Shown here piece by piece: positions 1-12,106 of a stretch of 64,000 nt of DNA. Source of the stretch: Gonatopus flavifemur (Eukaryota; Arthropoda; Insecta; Hymenoptera; Dryinidae); assembly GCA_018340375.1 (NCBI GenBank), contig JAFFJZ010000014.1, forward strand, positions 1,674,001 through 1,738,000, read 5' to 3'. A program made the position numbers and the translations under genes. The stretch's first letter is position 1. Every line of letters starts with the position of its first letter. A model generated the notes under the pieces. That model saw only the letters and a list, made by a program, of their open reading frames with translations, did no database searches and was not told the origin of the DNA.

Positions 1-121
1 AAATACGTGTTTTTGACTTATTTTTTGTAAATTTTAAGCGACTCTGGCGTCTGGAATGTTGAGACTAAGCAGCTCATATTACTCAGGACTCAAGTGTACA
101 TATCATAGACGGAATACAGCC

Positions 122-693
122 ACGAGTCGACGCGAGCAGCTCACTCCTCATGGGAAAGAAATTTGCTTGAAGTTTCGAAATTTTCAAAAATCGCAATATT
201 CGGGCTATGAAATGGACGTGTTGACTGCAAGATAAAAATATGAAACTCACAGAATCTACAGTTCTTACTTCCAACTTCAGAAAGCTATACCGCTCGTTTT
301 GTTATTTTCGTGTTCAAGGCATGTGCAAATAGTTTTTGAATAGCAAAAATTCACCTAATTTTTTTGTTTCATAATTTTATAATTTCAGTTGCACTTGATT
401 CCTTTATGTGAATACAGATTATATCTCGCCTCTTTACTCAACTTCAGTTTCTTCCAACTCTACAGTTTTTTATTCGATGCTTCAACAAATGGGTTGGAAT
501 AAGATACGAATGAAAATAATCATGACGGTGAAAGCATTTCCGAAGTTTCAATAAAGTTATGGGCTTATTGAGTGTAAAATTATGTTTATAAGTCATATTT
601 GATGGGGACCAAGTACCAATTTGAACTGGACCATTATTTTTTATCCAACAATTAACGCTGAAGTTTTACAATATCAACAATGTCAAACTTATC
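122..693 (+). repeat. Left arm of an 8.7 kb inverted repeat pair
   Basis: This roughly 570 bp segment returns in reverse complement at 8222-8786 with scattered mismatches and small gaps. Matching blocks include GAGCAGCTCACTCC at the outer end and the GACATTGTTGATATTG stretch at the inner end. The arms enclose the whole nested transposon stack. I see no protein coding capacity. They may be the ends of one foldback-like element or two opposed copies of an unknown repeat. Confidence 0.8.
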
Positions 694-1101
694 GGAAACT
701 GAATATTTCCGCGCTTTCAATTGAGTTTGAGAAAGCGGTACAAAGTTATGATACGATCTTGTATTTTTTGTTGTATTTATATTTATGAACCTCCCAGATA
801 AAAGAGTTTCAGCAGCTCTCACTTCCAGGCTCGATACAAAAAAAATTGGATACCGGCAATTTGATCAGAACAAAAATTGAACAGTGCTTCTGCGATTAAT
901 ATTGGGTTGGTAAGAAAATCTTGCGACACTTTTTTTTCAATTAATCTATTCTTTCTAATAACAAAGTTCGAGAACATTCGAGAGTTATCTATGCGAGATT
1001 AGTCTAGAACCTTCCATACCGCAGTGTTCACAAACCAGTCAGTTGTTCCACGCAGTCAGTACGAGCAAAAATGGAACGAAGTGCACTTCGAGCAATCGCT
1101 T

Positions 1102-2035
1102 CCCATACAGGAAACCCCGAGAATGTAAACACAGCCAATAATCGGCCCATGTATGGCTACCATTTAATGGCCAATAAAGGATTCACATCATTGGCACAAC
1201 TGTGGCCCACCACTGGCTGATAAGAAAGGCCAGCAATGAAAACAGCCGATAATCAGCCGATGTACGGCTACGGTAAACGGCCAACAATTGATTCCCCGTT
1301 ACTGGCTGGAATATGGCCTATTACAGAGTGAAATGGATTCCAAAGTTGAATGTATTGTATCCGTAATCACCCCTGAAAAAAGTTTGTTTTGGCCTTATTT
1401 CTATTACGTTGAATAAATAATTCATATCCATCAAATACGTTTTACATGATTCAAATGAATTCTTATTCATATAGATAATCAATTACTTTCTCATGTAAAT
1501 AACAAGAAAATTTGAAGGAATAAGCAACTGAATTCAACTGATTTATCGAGAATACTTTTGACTCGTATAATTTTACATTTGAGATTGTCGAAATATCAGG
1601 CATGCAAATCTATTTGGAAAAAAACATCCATTTCTGATCTTGTGAAAACTGGAATGACAAACATCCCAAAAACAAAAAAGTGTTTTGGGTCACGCTTAAC
1701 CACTCATTTGAACTAATACTGAACCGATTATTCTGGAACGCAGTCATATTACCATTGGATATCATTATTATTATGCCCTCGTAATCTGCCATTGATGGCT
1801 AACATTCGAACATTATCCCGAAATTTCTGGCCATAAATCAGGATCATTTAGCCCCATTACTGGGCCAATCAATAATTTTATACATGGCCCATTATTTATT
1901 GCCATTACTGGACCCACGTTATCATCCAGCAATTAACCATTGATGAGCCATTAATGGGCGCCATTACCGGAAAAGAACGCCGTTTGTGGTCCAGTAACGT
2001 GCCATTATTGGGCCAATTGTTAAACCCTGTATGGG
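1102..2035. mobile_element. CCC-ended non-autonomous element, TT duplication
   Basis: The ends are CCCATACAGG in inverted orientation, flanked by TT at 1100-1101 and 2036-2037. The subterminal parts are built from diverged GGCCAAT/CAGCC motifs (tandem copies around 1125-1290 and 1790-2030), while the middle (about 1340-1780) is unrelated AT-rich DNA without ORFs. It interrupts the mariner A gene and its removal restores the frame. I assign it to the CACTA/EnSpm type only tentatively. Confidence 0.75.
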
Positions 2036-2082
2036 TTATTACGAATTTTTACAAGGGTATTCTGCAAGAGCTGCAGCCGCTA

Positions 2083-3121
2083 CCCAATAAACATGAACAT
2101 CTTCAAGATATCTTGAAGATATCTTTTGAAAGACATCTACAAGACATACCAAAAAGACATCTTGAAGATATCTTTTGAAAGACATGTGGAAGACATATCG
2201 AAAAGATATCTAAAGGACATCTTTTCGATATGTCTTGAAGATGTCTTTCAAAAGATATGTTTAAGATGTTTTGCCAAATGTATCTCTCAGATCCGCAGTT
2301 TTGAGGTTATGAGTGCATATGGATAACACTTCAAATGTCTTTCACAATCAAATTGCAAAGAAGGTGAATTCGTTCATAAATTAAAAGCTTGAATAATCCA
2401 TGTAAATACTAACAAATTCTGTGAAAAGTCCAATTTTGTAACCTTGCAGTGCTAGCACTGAAACTAACGAATCTCCGAGTCACAATATTTTGCGAATTAT
2501 CGAACTTTTTACGCTGAATTTCATGTACGGCCTTTGTGTACGGTGAAATTCATTAAGCTGTTCAAGTTTTCAGCACAGTCAACTTATCTTATATTTGTAT
2601 ATGTCATAAACACTTTATTCAAAAGATTACTTTTACTCTGAAAATATACACCGCTGACATGATATCTCACTATGTCATATTGACAATTATGAGCACCGCC
2701 ATCAATTTGTCCGTATGGCTCAGGACATCGAAGCGTGGGTACGTCGTGAAATGTCCGGGTTCGAATCCCGCGACCCCAAAAATCCGAAATGAAGAAAAAT
2801 TTGTAGGACTGAGAGGGGGGATCAAAAGAAAAGAAAGAAGGAAGAAGAAGGAAAAGAGGGGAGAATTTTTTTTATGCACGATTCAAGATTCTTACAAGAT
2901 ATTCTTATGAATTCTTCAAGACATTTTTAAGACTTGATTGAATACGTCTGAAGCATATCTTTCGCAAGACGTTTTTGAGATATCTTAAACTTGTCGAAAT
3001 CAGTCGCGTAAGACATCTTTTAGAGTTCTAAAAGACATCTTCAAGACCTCCTTGCAAGACATCTTTCAAAATTGCGAGATATCTTTTAGATATCTAAAAG
3101 ATGTCTTTTTGTTTGATTGGG
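2083..3121. mobile_element. CCC-ended element made of AAGACATCTT repeats, TA duplication
   Basis: The ends are CCCAATAAAC and inverted CCCAATCAAAC, flanked by TA at 2081-2082 and 3122-3123. Both subterminal regions (2095-2260 and 2880-3115) are dense arrays of the palindromic word AAGATATCTT/AAGACATCTT. A tRNA-like module lies in the middle. It sits in the mariner A coding region and removing it returns the mariner frame. Confidence 0.8.
2712..2778 (+). other. tRNA-like module (SINE-type)
   Basis: There is a box A-like TGGCTCAGGA near 2716 and a box B-like GGTTCGAATCC near 2758, spaced as in tRNA genes. The acceptor stem does not pair, so it is not a functional tRNA. It lies inside the 2083-3121 element and is the first of six similar modules in the window. 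Confidence 0.55.
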
Positions 3122-4504
3122 TAGTATTTGCAGCGCGTTCAAGTCAGACGTTGTTCATCATTCAACTGTATTTAGTTGGTATCAACGTTTCCGTTCAGGC
3201 GATACATCTTTCGAAGACAAACACAAGTCCGGCAGGAAATGAGCTGTTAACGATGAAAAACCGCGTGCACTTATAAAGGCAAAGCCTAACACATCGTCAC
3301 GAGAATTAGCCAATAAACTCGATTGTAGCCACCCCACGATTCTCCAACATTTACAAGAGATGGAATATAGAAAAGTTGTGTCGTCTTGGATATCACACGA
3401 TCTCAGCGAATCAAACAAAGCGTCACGGGTGTCTATGTCTGTCATTCCTGCATCGTCTGAACAAAAAGGATTTTCTTCGAGAAATCGTCACTGGAGATGG
3501 AAGTTGGGTGCTCTATGTAACCACACACGCAAGCGACAGTGGCTACCGAAAGGAGAAAAACTAAGCCAACTGCTAAACTGCCTCGCGGAGTACAGAGAGT
3601 ATTACTCTGTTGTTGGTGGGACTCTGAAAGCTTGCTCTGTTACGAATTCCTACCAGCTAAAACCAAGATATCGGCGGAGACTTACACTAGGCAACTGCAA
3701 AAACCGGCTGAAATTATCAAACTAAAAAGGCGTAGACGTGTGCCAGTTCGACTTCTCCATAGCAACACTCGATCCCACGTAGCTAAGATGACACAATACT
3801 ATTTCGCAGCTGGGTTGGGACGTTTCACCACATCCACTAGACTTGGCTCCTACCGACTACCATCTTCTCCGGCCATTGAAAAATTATTTACAGGATGAGG
3901 AATTTGATCTTCTCGCCGATCTCGAAAATGCGCTGACCGACTTTTTTAACTCACGACCAAAACAATTTTGGACGGAGGGTGTGCCAAATTCACCAGAGCG
4001 TTGGGCGCGAGTTATACAGGGTGGCCCATTTTAATCTGTCACTTAGAATATCCCGAAAACGAATAGATTCAGAAGAAAATGTTCCGGGAAAAAAATGTAA
4101 GAATCTGAGGGAGACATCCGATGGTGAACTTGGCTTTGACGTCAGATCCCACTTTCAAGGTCATTCTGAGGTCAAATTATGTTTTTTAAATGGAATCCCC
4201 TATTTTTTACTACCGTTTTAGATTCTACGCTGAAAACCAAGGAACTTTTGTCTCAAACGTTCTTTCGAAATCCCCATAGATGGCACTCTAATTGATGAGA
4301 AAATGAGAATTCTCAAACCCTCGGATTGTATTCTGTCTAACATAATGCTCAACTCTTGAGTGTTCCTCATCTCCCGGAAATTGCCGTCGGCATCAGCGTT
4401 ACCCAATGTGCACCACGAGGAGGTTGCGCGATCGGACTTTACACATCATTGTGGCCCTGAAAAGCGCCGATTGTCTGAACTGGAGGTGTATCTTCGGAGA
4501 CGCA

Positions 4505-5560
4505 TTAGGCATTCAAAAGATGTTCAAAATGAGCGCCGTTTTGCCTTTGACAAAGCGCAATTCTTTTATGAAAGTTTCCTACAGTTGCTTGCAACGCAGC
4601 AGGTGTTATTGCTGTGCATGCTCTTCTTATTCGATCTTTCATGTCATCGCGTGTTGTTAGAGGTTCACGGGATACAACATTTTTTATGTAACCCCACAAG
4701 AAAAAATCAGGCGACGTCAGATCTGGCGACCTGGCCAGATGGTGGTCAATCCACCTTCTGGGAAACTCCTCGTCCAGAAAATTTCGAACAATTCGCATGT
4801 GATGAGGAGGTGCTCCATCCTGTTGGAACCACATCCTTGATATCACGTCAAGACTTACGTCTTCCATAAGAGCAGGGAGTTTAAAATGCGAAAAACGAAG
4901 ATCTCCGCGCCAGTCAGGTTTCCTTCAAAAAACTACGGCCCTATGATCCTGGAATCTACAATTCCGCACCAAACGTTCACACTCCAACGGTGTTGATGAA
5001 TAATTGTACGGACCCAGTAAGGATTCTGAGCACTCCAATGATGGCAATTGTGCCTATTGAGAATTCCAACATTGTGAAATATTGCCTCATCAGAGAACAT
5101 AACGTGATGAGAGAAAGTAGGATCTTATTCAATTCTCCGTTGGGCCCACGTGCAGAGGTTCAATCTTGTTATGAAATCCTCAGCTGTTAGAGATTGCACC
5201 AAAGTGATATGGTACGGATGATAATCCAACGATTTCAAGATACGCTGAGCTGTGGATCGAGGAATCCCGGTCATTTCCTCAATATCCCGAAGACTGATAT
5301 GGGGATTAATATGAATTAATGCCAGCACAGCCAGCGATCTCACATCAGGATCATTGTCATCCGCATGAACTTCCTTGTTCCTCTGTCGTTCGAGGGGACC
5401 TTGACCAGCACGTTATTCAAGAAATCGGATCGTAATGCGATTTGGACACCTCCGATCCGGGAAACGACTTTGAAACGTTCTCACAGCTCCAACATAATTT
5501 CCCCGCGCTTCACCAAGACACAACAAAACGTCAACAATATCGTTCGGTGCGTAATCAGAC
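4505..5560 (-). pseudogene. DD41D-like transposase, broken
   Basis: A Tc1/mariner-superfamily transposase. In order it shows an N-terminal HTH region, a second HTH (HISLRDIEEMTGIPRSTAQR), the first catalytic aspartate in VMFSDEAIFHNVG, the NRHNCHHW box, then MWFQQDGAPPH with the second aspartate and SPDLTSPDFFLWGYIK with the third. As read, 36 residues separate the last two aspartates, fewer than the 41 usual in this lineage, because the segment after RRWI is short. At least three stops (after TIRFLE, QRRIE and RIIGP) and a frameshift near 4870 inactivate it. Assignment rests on these motifs; a rosa-type relationship is likely but not proven. Confidence 0.8.
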
Positions 5561-5758
5561 GTGATATTTAGAAATGTGTTTCCTCCAAATGATAACAGAG
5601 AACTGAGCAGTTTGGGAATGCTAAATTTCTAAGGTATTCACACGTGAATCAAAACAATAACAATTTCCAAGAACAAAACCAAAACAAAACACAACCGACG
5701 GCAATTTCCGGGAGATGAGAAACACTCAAGAGTTGAGCATTATGTTAGACAGAATACA

Positions 5759-7624
5759 CAGGGCCAGCTCGTCCATATAGGCAGTATAGGCGGTCGCCTG
5801 GGGCGGCAAAATTTGGAAGAACAACAAAATCCTAGAAATCATGAGTAAGAACCATACTGAACATACACATACACATGACACACAAAATACTTATTAGAAA
5901 CATTCTCTGTCTTCCTAAGAATTCATGGTGGTTCAATTACTGAATAAGAATTACAATTTTCCTCTGAAAAAGAGATTTTCCTCTGAAAAAAAGTGTTTTG
6001 CAAAAGTCTTTATGCATAAATTTCAGTACACATTTTACAAGAAATAAGTTATTTTTCAATTCAGTTCCAGAATGGCATCAGAAAGATGACCTGGTGAATA
6101 ATGATAATTAGGTGATGTATGCAAGACATCAAATGTCGATTGAGTGAGAACCTAGTTATCATCCGACAATAGTATTCAACATTGTCTCGCAGCAGTATTG
6201 GAAGCAGTATCCTAAACAGCACCGAAAACCAACGTATCAATGGTTTCACAGATTTTCGTTTCCAAAAGTCTGTTTTCCAAACGTTTCGAGAACATTGGTT
6301 TATCATGTTGGAATACACGTTTCGATGACGTTTTCTTACGTATGCTATGGTACGTTCTCAGAATGTTGTCGAAACATCATATGAAAACCAAGTGTTTTAT
6401 TCTCAACCTGCACAAATGTGTATTCATGTAGGTATTTATGGTGAATCGTAAGCAGAAATTCATACCCTGCAAAAAATTTCCCGTAGAAAACGATAAAATT
6501 TTGCCTATGGGTTTCAATGCGGTTCCTGAAACTGGAATTCCGATGCTGTATCGTGAATTATTTACGATAGAATTCTGTCGATTCTTATCGTATTCTATAG
6601 GATTTAAGAAAAATTTACGTGTTTCTAAAGTGAACTTCCCATAGACAAAGTATTAATTATTTGGAGAATTATAACCTTTTTTTTGCGAATAATTGATTTT
6701 TCTACTACAGGAATTTTACGATAGAACCAGGTACATTTCTCAAATCCTGTAGGATGCGATGAGAATCAATAAAATTCTATCGTAAATGCACGATACAGCA
6801 TGGGGATTCCAATTTTAGAAACCGTATTGAAACTCGTAAAAAAAATTTTATCGTCTTCTATGGGACATTTTTAGCAGAGTAGGACTTAGTGTTTTACTTA
6901 TGAATATCCTGTTGAGAAATCCATGAAGTTGCATAATAAGAACATTTTTTTATGAACTGCAATAAGATACCATTCAATTTTGAATCGCTTCATTGGAAAT
7001 TTGTAATATGTGTTTTGTTTTTCCTCCATGCAAGATTCATAGGTTAACAAAACACTATCGTATTGTCGGTGCATTCATCTTTTGTTTTATTGTGTGTCGA
7101 AGTAATATTGTATGGAGAACCGACGTCTACTCAGGGTTGATCAGCAATTTTTCATTTGAACGAGTTTTCAAGTAAGGCAAGTTTTGATTATAATGAATTT
7201 TGAAGTATATTATGTGCGTGAGAAGTAGAATATAATGAAGCGTACCACCAAAAAAAGTCAAAAGTTTTCAAAACGTGTCAGTGGTGTGGATTTAAGTTTC
7301 AGAGAGTACGTGTTTTAAAATTTGTGGAAACCTGCATTTTTTATGTTACGTAAGACGTTCGGCAAGTATCATTTGTGTGTGCTGAGATATTTCTTCAGAA
7401 TGTTTCTGAAACATTCCATGAAAATATAGTACTTTATTCCTAATATATACAAAATTTAATTCTTCTATTGTTCTATAGTTAACCAAATATCCTAATTTTC
7501 GTGTTCAATTGCGAATTCACGATGCGAATATACCATTCACTGTAATTGACAGGTTTTTTTACAGGGTAGTGGGCGGTGTCTTGGGATTTCGCCTAGGGCG
7601 GCAAAATACCTAGGGCCGGCCCTG
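5759..7624. mobile_element. Non-autonomous hAT element, 8-bp duplication
   Basis: The ends are CAGGGCCAGC and inverted CAGGGCCGGC, followed on both sides by a GGGCGGCAAAAT block. An exact 8-bp duplication AGAATACA flanks it (5751-5758 and 7625-7632), diagnostic of hAT. At 1866 bp it has no transposase; no ORF inside resembles a known protein. It carries the small CCC element at 6465-6878. Confidence 0.9.
6465..6878. mobile_element. CCC-ended inverted repeat element, TA duplication
   Basis: A 414 bp palindromic element with ends CCCTGCAAAAAATTTCCC and inverted CTCTGCTAAAAATGTCCC, flanked by TA on both sides (6463-6464, 6879-6880). The arms share the GACGATAAAATTTT and CGATACAGCATCGG-type blocks. 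It is the innermost layer of the nested stack. Confidence 0.75.
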
Positions 7625-8221
7625 AGAATACAATCCGAGGATTTGGGAATTCTCATTTTCTCATCAATTAGAGTGCCATCTATGGGGATTTCGAAAGAAC
7701 GTTTGAGACAAAAGTTCCTTGGTTTTCAGCGTAGAATCTAAAACGGTAGTAAAAAATAGGGGATTCCATTTAAAAAACATGATTTGACCTCAGAATGACC
7801 TTGAAAGTGGGATCTGACGTCAAAGCCAAGTTCACCATCGGATGTCTCCCTCAGATTCTTACATTTTTTTCCCGGAACATTTTCTTCTGAATCTATTCGT
7901 TTTCGAGATATTCTAAGCGACAGATTAAAATGGGACACCCTGTATATGAAGAGGGGGCGTAGTCACTTAATAATATTATATTATGGAAATTATGAAAATT
8001 TTTTCTTCACTTTTTTTGTTTGTTGCAAGACTTTCTCACCAACCTTATATATGATGATCTGCAGTTCGTTGCAAGCTTGCTCTCCTCACGGTCCTTTTGA
8101 TTGTACCTCCTGCACCATCACATGGGCTTTTACCATGAGAAGTGGCAAAAAATGCCACTCTGCCTTTAATCCAAAATCCTCTTCATGATGACATAGATTT
8201 ACAAAATTTTTTTTCATTCTT

Positions 8222-8786
8222 GATAAGTTTGACATTGTTGATATTGTAAAACTTCAACGTTAATTGTTGAATAATAATGGTCCAGTTCAAATTGTTACTT
8301 TGTTGTTGGTTACCTTGTTCCCATCAAGTATGACTCACAAACATAATTTCACACTCAATAAGCCCATAACTTTATTGACTTCAAAAATGCTTTCACCGTC
8401 ATGATTATTTTCATTTGTATCTTATTCCAACCCATTTGTTGAAGCATCGAATGAAAAACTGTAGAGTTGGAAGAAACTGAAGTCGAATAAAGAGGCGAGA
8501 TATAATCTGTATTCACATAAAGGAATCAAGTGCAACTGAAATTATAAAATTATGAAACAAAAAAATTAGGTAAATTTTTGCTATTAAAAAACTATTTGCA
8601 CATGCCTTAAACATAAAAATAACAAAACGAGCGGTATAGCTTCCTAGAGTTGAAGGTAAGAACTGTAGATTCTGTGAGCTTCATATTTTCATCTCGCAGT
8701 CAACACGTTCATTTCATAGTCCGAATATTGCGAAACTTTAAGCAAATTTCTTTCCCATAAGGAGTGAGCTGCTCGGGTCGACTCGT
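8222..8786 (-). repeat. Right arm of the 8.7 kb inverted repeat pair
   Basis: Reverse complement of 122-693. The short stretch 8047-8221 between the mariner A end and this arm shows no coding or repeat signal. Confidence 0.8.
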
Positions 8787-9528
8787 CGACTGCGGCGAAT
8801 TTCCCGCGTTCACACTAAAACTGCTATCTTTTCCCTTCAAAATACCGCCTCAAGCGGGTAGATATCTTGGAAAGGAACAATTTTACAGCTAAATTTGATC
8901 AAGCATAAAAATAACGATTTTTCAAAGTTTTATATTCCAATAGGCGGAAATGAGCGTTTGCAAAAATCGAAGTCGTGTAAATTTTGTTCTTTGGGACCCT
9001 AAAAAAGAGTCCCTCAAAGTTACAGCGAAATCTCAAATGGGTTGGCTTTTTCACTTAGACGATGTTATATGGAATGACTCATATGTTTGAACAAATAGAA
9101 ATTATATAACAATCGTGGAATTACAATAAAAGTTATGCGCATGCTCGTACGAATATTGACAGGCAGTTAGACGGACACGAAATCAAATTTCTTCAAACTT
9201 TGACGCGCGATTCGATGCAAGAAATTTCGATTTGTGAAACCAAAGAATGTGTCCATTCCCCGAACGATTACTTAGGTCTCTCTATTGAGGAAACAAGAAT
9301 GATGTAAGAAATTCAAGCACAGTACAAGTTGAAATAAGTATCAAAAGGATAATAACATCTATACAGATGCTACATTTCAACATCTACAGGACTGTGGATC
9401 TTTTGAAATGAAACTCATTCCAATACTTGTGAGTATTCGAATTTGCTTTTGCGGCACGATATTTACTTTTGAGATATTTAAAATGGAAACGGAGGGAATA
9501 CATTACAATTTCAGCCAATTATTGATCC
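8787..9528. other. Unassigned AT-rich stretch
   Basis: I see no ORF with coding character, RNA gene or repeat structure here. Confidence 0.5.
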
Positions 9529-9779
9529 CACTGTAAAGAATAATCGGAATTTTCATATGCGCAGCGACCGGAAAATTCCGATCATGGATTAGGAAATCCA
9601 TTTCCGGTACATGTATATGAATTTTCCCATAAATTCAACTGAAAATTCCAAATTTAATGGAATTTTTACTATCTTCATCTAGGAAGTTTTTGGTGGAACG
9701 TGAAAAATTCTTAACGCATGTATGTATTCATTATTTCCAAACATTTATGTGAAGTTTCTCGTAGAAATTTTTTACAGTG
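9529..9779 (-). mobile_element. CACTGTAAA-type MITE, copy 1
   Basis: A 251 bp element bounded by CACTGTAAAGAATAATCGG and inverted CACTGTAAAAAATTTC. It is the reverse complement of the copy at 10502-10740 and related to 12107-12584. The shared interior contains TTTCCGGTACATGTA-like blocks. No clear duplication flanks it. Confidence 0.7.
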
Positions 9780-9969
9780 TATAATACACTTCGAATAATT
9801 ACTGAATCTACTATCCTCACTGTTGAAAATTTCTGCAATAATGACAATGATACGGCTAGAAGTTGTTCCCAAGTACGTGCATGAATCCAGTTCCAGACAA
9901 ATTTTACATTAAATTTAATGTAAGTTATAGCATAATCATGTTGTTCCATGTTTTTGTATGGTGGATATA

Positions 9970-10280
9970 CCCAAGCAGCAACAGAATTTCAAAGTACATA
10001 CAGAATAGAAACGTTCGTAGAATGTACGGATGAGATACGAAAAGCATATAATGAATGTCCATAGAATGTTCGAATGAGACTGTTTTAAATAGACTTGGAA
10101 CGTGCATAGTACATTCACAATATACATTCAATCGACGTTCAATCAACGTACCGTCGTATGTTTGATTACATACGTTCGATGAATATGCATAGCACCTATG
10201 AAACGATCTCATTCGAATGTGCATAGAACATATTTCGAATATTCGAAGAACGTTCATAGTATATTCTGGTGCTGCTTGAG
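9970..10280. mobile_element. CCC-ended element with GAACGTTC-like repeats, TA duplication
   Basis: A 311 bp element with ends CCCAAGCAGCA and inverted CTCAAGCAGCA, flanked by TA (9968-9969, 10281-10282). The interior is made of repeated ATAGAATGTTCG/GAACGTTC-type words in both orientations. Non-coding. Confidence 0.75.
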
Positions 10281-10501
10281 TAATGTGCAATGTGTATGAA
10301 CTTGAAGTGATGTACGTGATTGAAAAACAATTCCAGATACTTCTGCCAGTGTTCAACTTCTTTCACTTTATCCTGTTGTCATATGGAAGAATAAAAATGC
10401 CGATAGAAATTCACTTCTTATATACTTAATACTTCATATGTACTTCATATATACTTCATGTATACTTTATATATCAGTATACTTATTTCTAAAAATCATC
10501 A

Positions 10502-10740
10502 CATTGTAAAACATTTCTACGGGAAATTTCACATAAACATTTGGAAGTAATTCATACATACATGCGTTAAGGATTTTTCGTATTCTACCGGAAAATTATA
10601 GTAAAAATCCCATTAAGTTTGGAATTTTCAGTCAAATTCATGGGAAATTTCACGTACATGTGCCAGGAATTGATTTCCTACCCCATAATCGGAATTTCTG
10701 GTTGCTGCGTATAGGACAATTCCAATTAATTCTTACAATG
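10502..10740 (+). mobile_element. CACTGTAAA-type MITE, copy 2
   Basis: Inverted relative to 9529-9779, with ends CATTGTAAAAC and inverted CATTGTAAGAATTAATTGG, flanked by CA on both sides (10500-10501, 10741-10742). Confidence 0.7.
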
Positions 10741-12106
10741 CATCTTCTAGTAATTCCTCGATTAAAGGACCTCGCCGCGTGGAAATGACGTTGTTTAACA
10801 TGGTAAAATGAGTTCATTCCGAAAAAGGAGAAAACAACGTTGAAAATACCGTGGTTTTCAAAGTTGATTGAAAAGGGGTTCTACCACGAACTTTCAGAAA
10901 CAAGTGCGGTGGTGAAGGTAAGTATGAGGAATCTATTGGAAAACGAACCTCATAATAAGTCACGAATACGTGGAAAACTCCATTTTTCTCGACGTTGTTT
11001 TTTTTTTTTTGAAAGTGGGACCATTTTACTATGTTGAAGAACTTAGTGTTACCATGCTGTTTCCAACCTAGTTTTCGACGTTGTTTTCAGCTTTGAAAAA
11101 GACATGTTCTTCCCTCCGTGTATATTTATTTATTTATTTATTTTGTTTATACGGGTGTAAAAGACCCTTTGGTACATAGAATATACATTATTTGAACCAC
11201 ATTATATATATCATGCATCAAAGCATTAAGCATCATGTTAAGCTCGACTACATGCATCTTATATTACAACAACAGTTGACGTATATTAGAGTTGTATCGA
11301 ATCATTTGAAACAATGACCGTTGCGGATTTATCATTGGAAGTTTCCTGCATTCAGTCACGTTATCTTCACTTCAATATAAAGACTAGTATTCCATCCCTC
11401 GTCTTTTGATAGAGATAAATATAAATAAAGACATAAGGTATACTTATTTTCATCTATTTGAAAAACAACACTCTCGAAAAGAGACGGAGATAGAGGAGGA
11501 TAGAATAAGCAAGTGAGAAAATATTTAGAGAATCGATGGAAATCGAAGGCTAAGTTCCACTAGTTTAAATATAGACACTGCCTTCCACCCGCACAACCTC
11601 CCTGTTCTACAATGGCGATCAGTACGATGGCCGTAAGGCCGCTGACGTCTAAAATGAAAACGAAAACTTCCAGTATGCCGAATGCCGTGGACCACCCGAT
11701 TCCAGACTCCCGAGACATAGGAGAAGAGAAGCCAAAGAAGACTTCCACATTGGCTTTTTCCACTGTGCTCTTGTGTTCAAGTTTAGTGCGTGAATGAATG
11801 TTTTCTTTGCTACTTTATAAAAAAACGCAAATTTAACAACAGGCATCATTTCAACGTCTGTTAAATTCTAAGCGGGTAGAAATCGATCATTGTATCATTT
11901 CAATATCCGTTCAATGTGTTGACAGTTGAGTGAAAACCACCTTTGCATAACGAAAGTAAGCACAAGGAATGTTGAAATTCATGATGATGTAAAACATGTT
12001 GAATATGTGATTTGGTGTACAAAGAATGATGGGTGTATAACATATTTCCCTTGATACTCGTGATTTTTTGTTTTGATTTGAATTGATGCTGATCATATCG
12101 TAACAG
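10741..12106. other. Mostly unassigned stretch with a (TATT)n tract
   Basis: Apart from a short (TATT)n microsatellite at about 11126-11148 and the exon-like segment at 11560-11850, I see no recognisable feature. Confidence 0.4.
11560..11850 (-). other. Possible coding segment with a TATA-type motif, unrecognised
   Basis: This is the only stretch in the first 17 kb that looks unlike transposon debris: less AT-rich, open in two minus-strand frames. One frame starts MWKSSLASLLLCLGSLES, which resembles a signal peptide, but stops after 33 codons. Another (MSRESGIGWSTAFG onward, 52 codons) is hydrophobic enough for a membrane segment. A TATAAAG motif lies at 11813-11819, about 20-30 bp upstream of CATTCATTCA, a plausible core promoter layout. 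No splice pattern or homology settles which frame, if either, is used. Confidence 0.2.

Larger units (their letters stand above)
1071..4014 (+). pseudogene. Mariner A transposase, broken
   Basis: A DD34D-type mariner transposase lies in three blocks: 1071-1101, 2036-2082 and 3122-4014. Across the two removed elements the frame runs on exactly (RAIA then YYEF; AAAA then SICS), followed by the HTH region with FSWYQRFRSGD and SSRELANKL. Downstream it decays: a TGA follows SGRK, and there are frameshifts near 3445, 3540 and 3800. The first catalytic aspartate survives in VTGDGSW, the second has become serine (HSNTRSH for the usual HDNARPH), and the third remains in APTDYHL. The C-terminus (PERWARVI) is cut by the 4017-7942 element. 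It cannot make an active enzyme. Confidence 0.85.
4017..7942 (-). mobile_element. DD41D-type Tc1/mariner element with long terminal repeats
   Basis: The ends read CAGGGTGGCCCATTTTAATC and an inverted near-copy, flanked by TA (4015-4016 and 7943-7944; the TATA context allows a 2-bp shift). The inverted repeats run about 370 bp inward (4017-4385; opposite arm at 5697-5758 plus 7633-7942, split by the hAT). Without the hAT the element is about 2.05 kb. It encodes the minus-strand transposase at 4505-5560 and sits in the 3' end of mariner A. Confidence 0.85.
902..8046 (+). mobile_element. Mariner A, host of four nested insertions
   Basis: A mariner element whose 5' terminal repeat (TTGGGTTGGTAAGAAAATC near 902) is matched by an inverted copy ending near 8046 (GCAAGACTTTCTCACCAACC). 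Its own length is only about 1.2 kb; the rest is later insertions at 1102-2035, 2083-3121 and 4017-7942, the last containing a hAT with its own passenger. The flanks are TA-rich, so the exact target duplication is not fixed. Confidence 0.8.

Noticed and set aside
3052..3445. Overlapping plus and minus ORFs near the mariner A HTH region
   Set aside because: The true mariner frame through FSWYQRFRSGD explains the sequence; the others are shadows.
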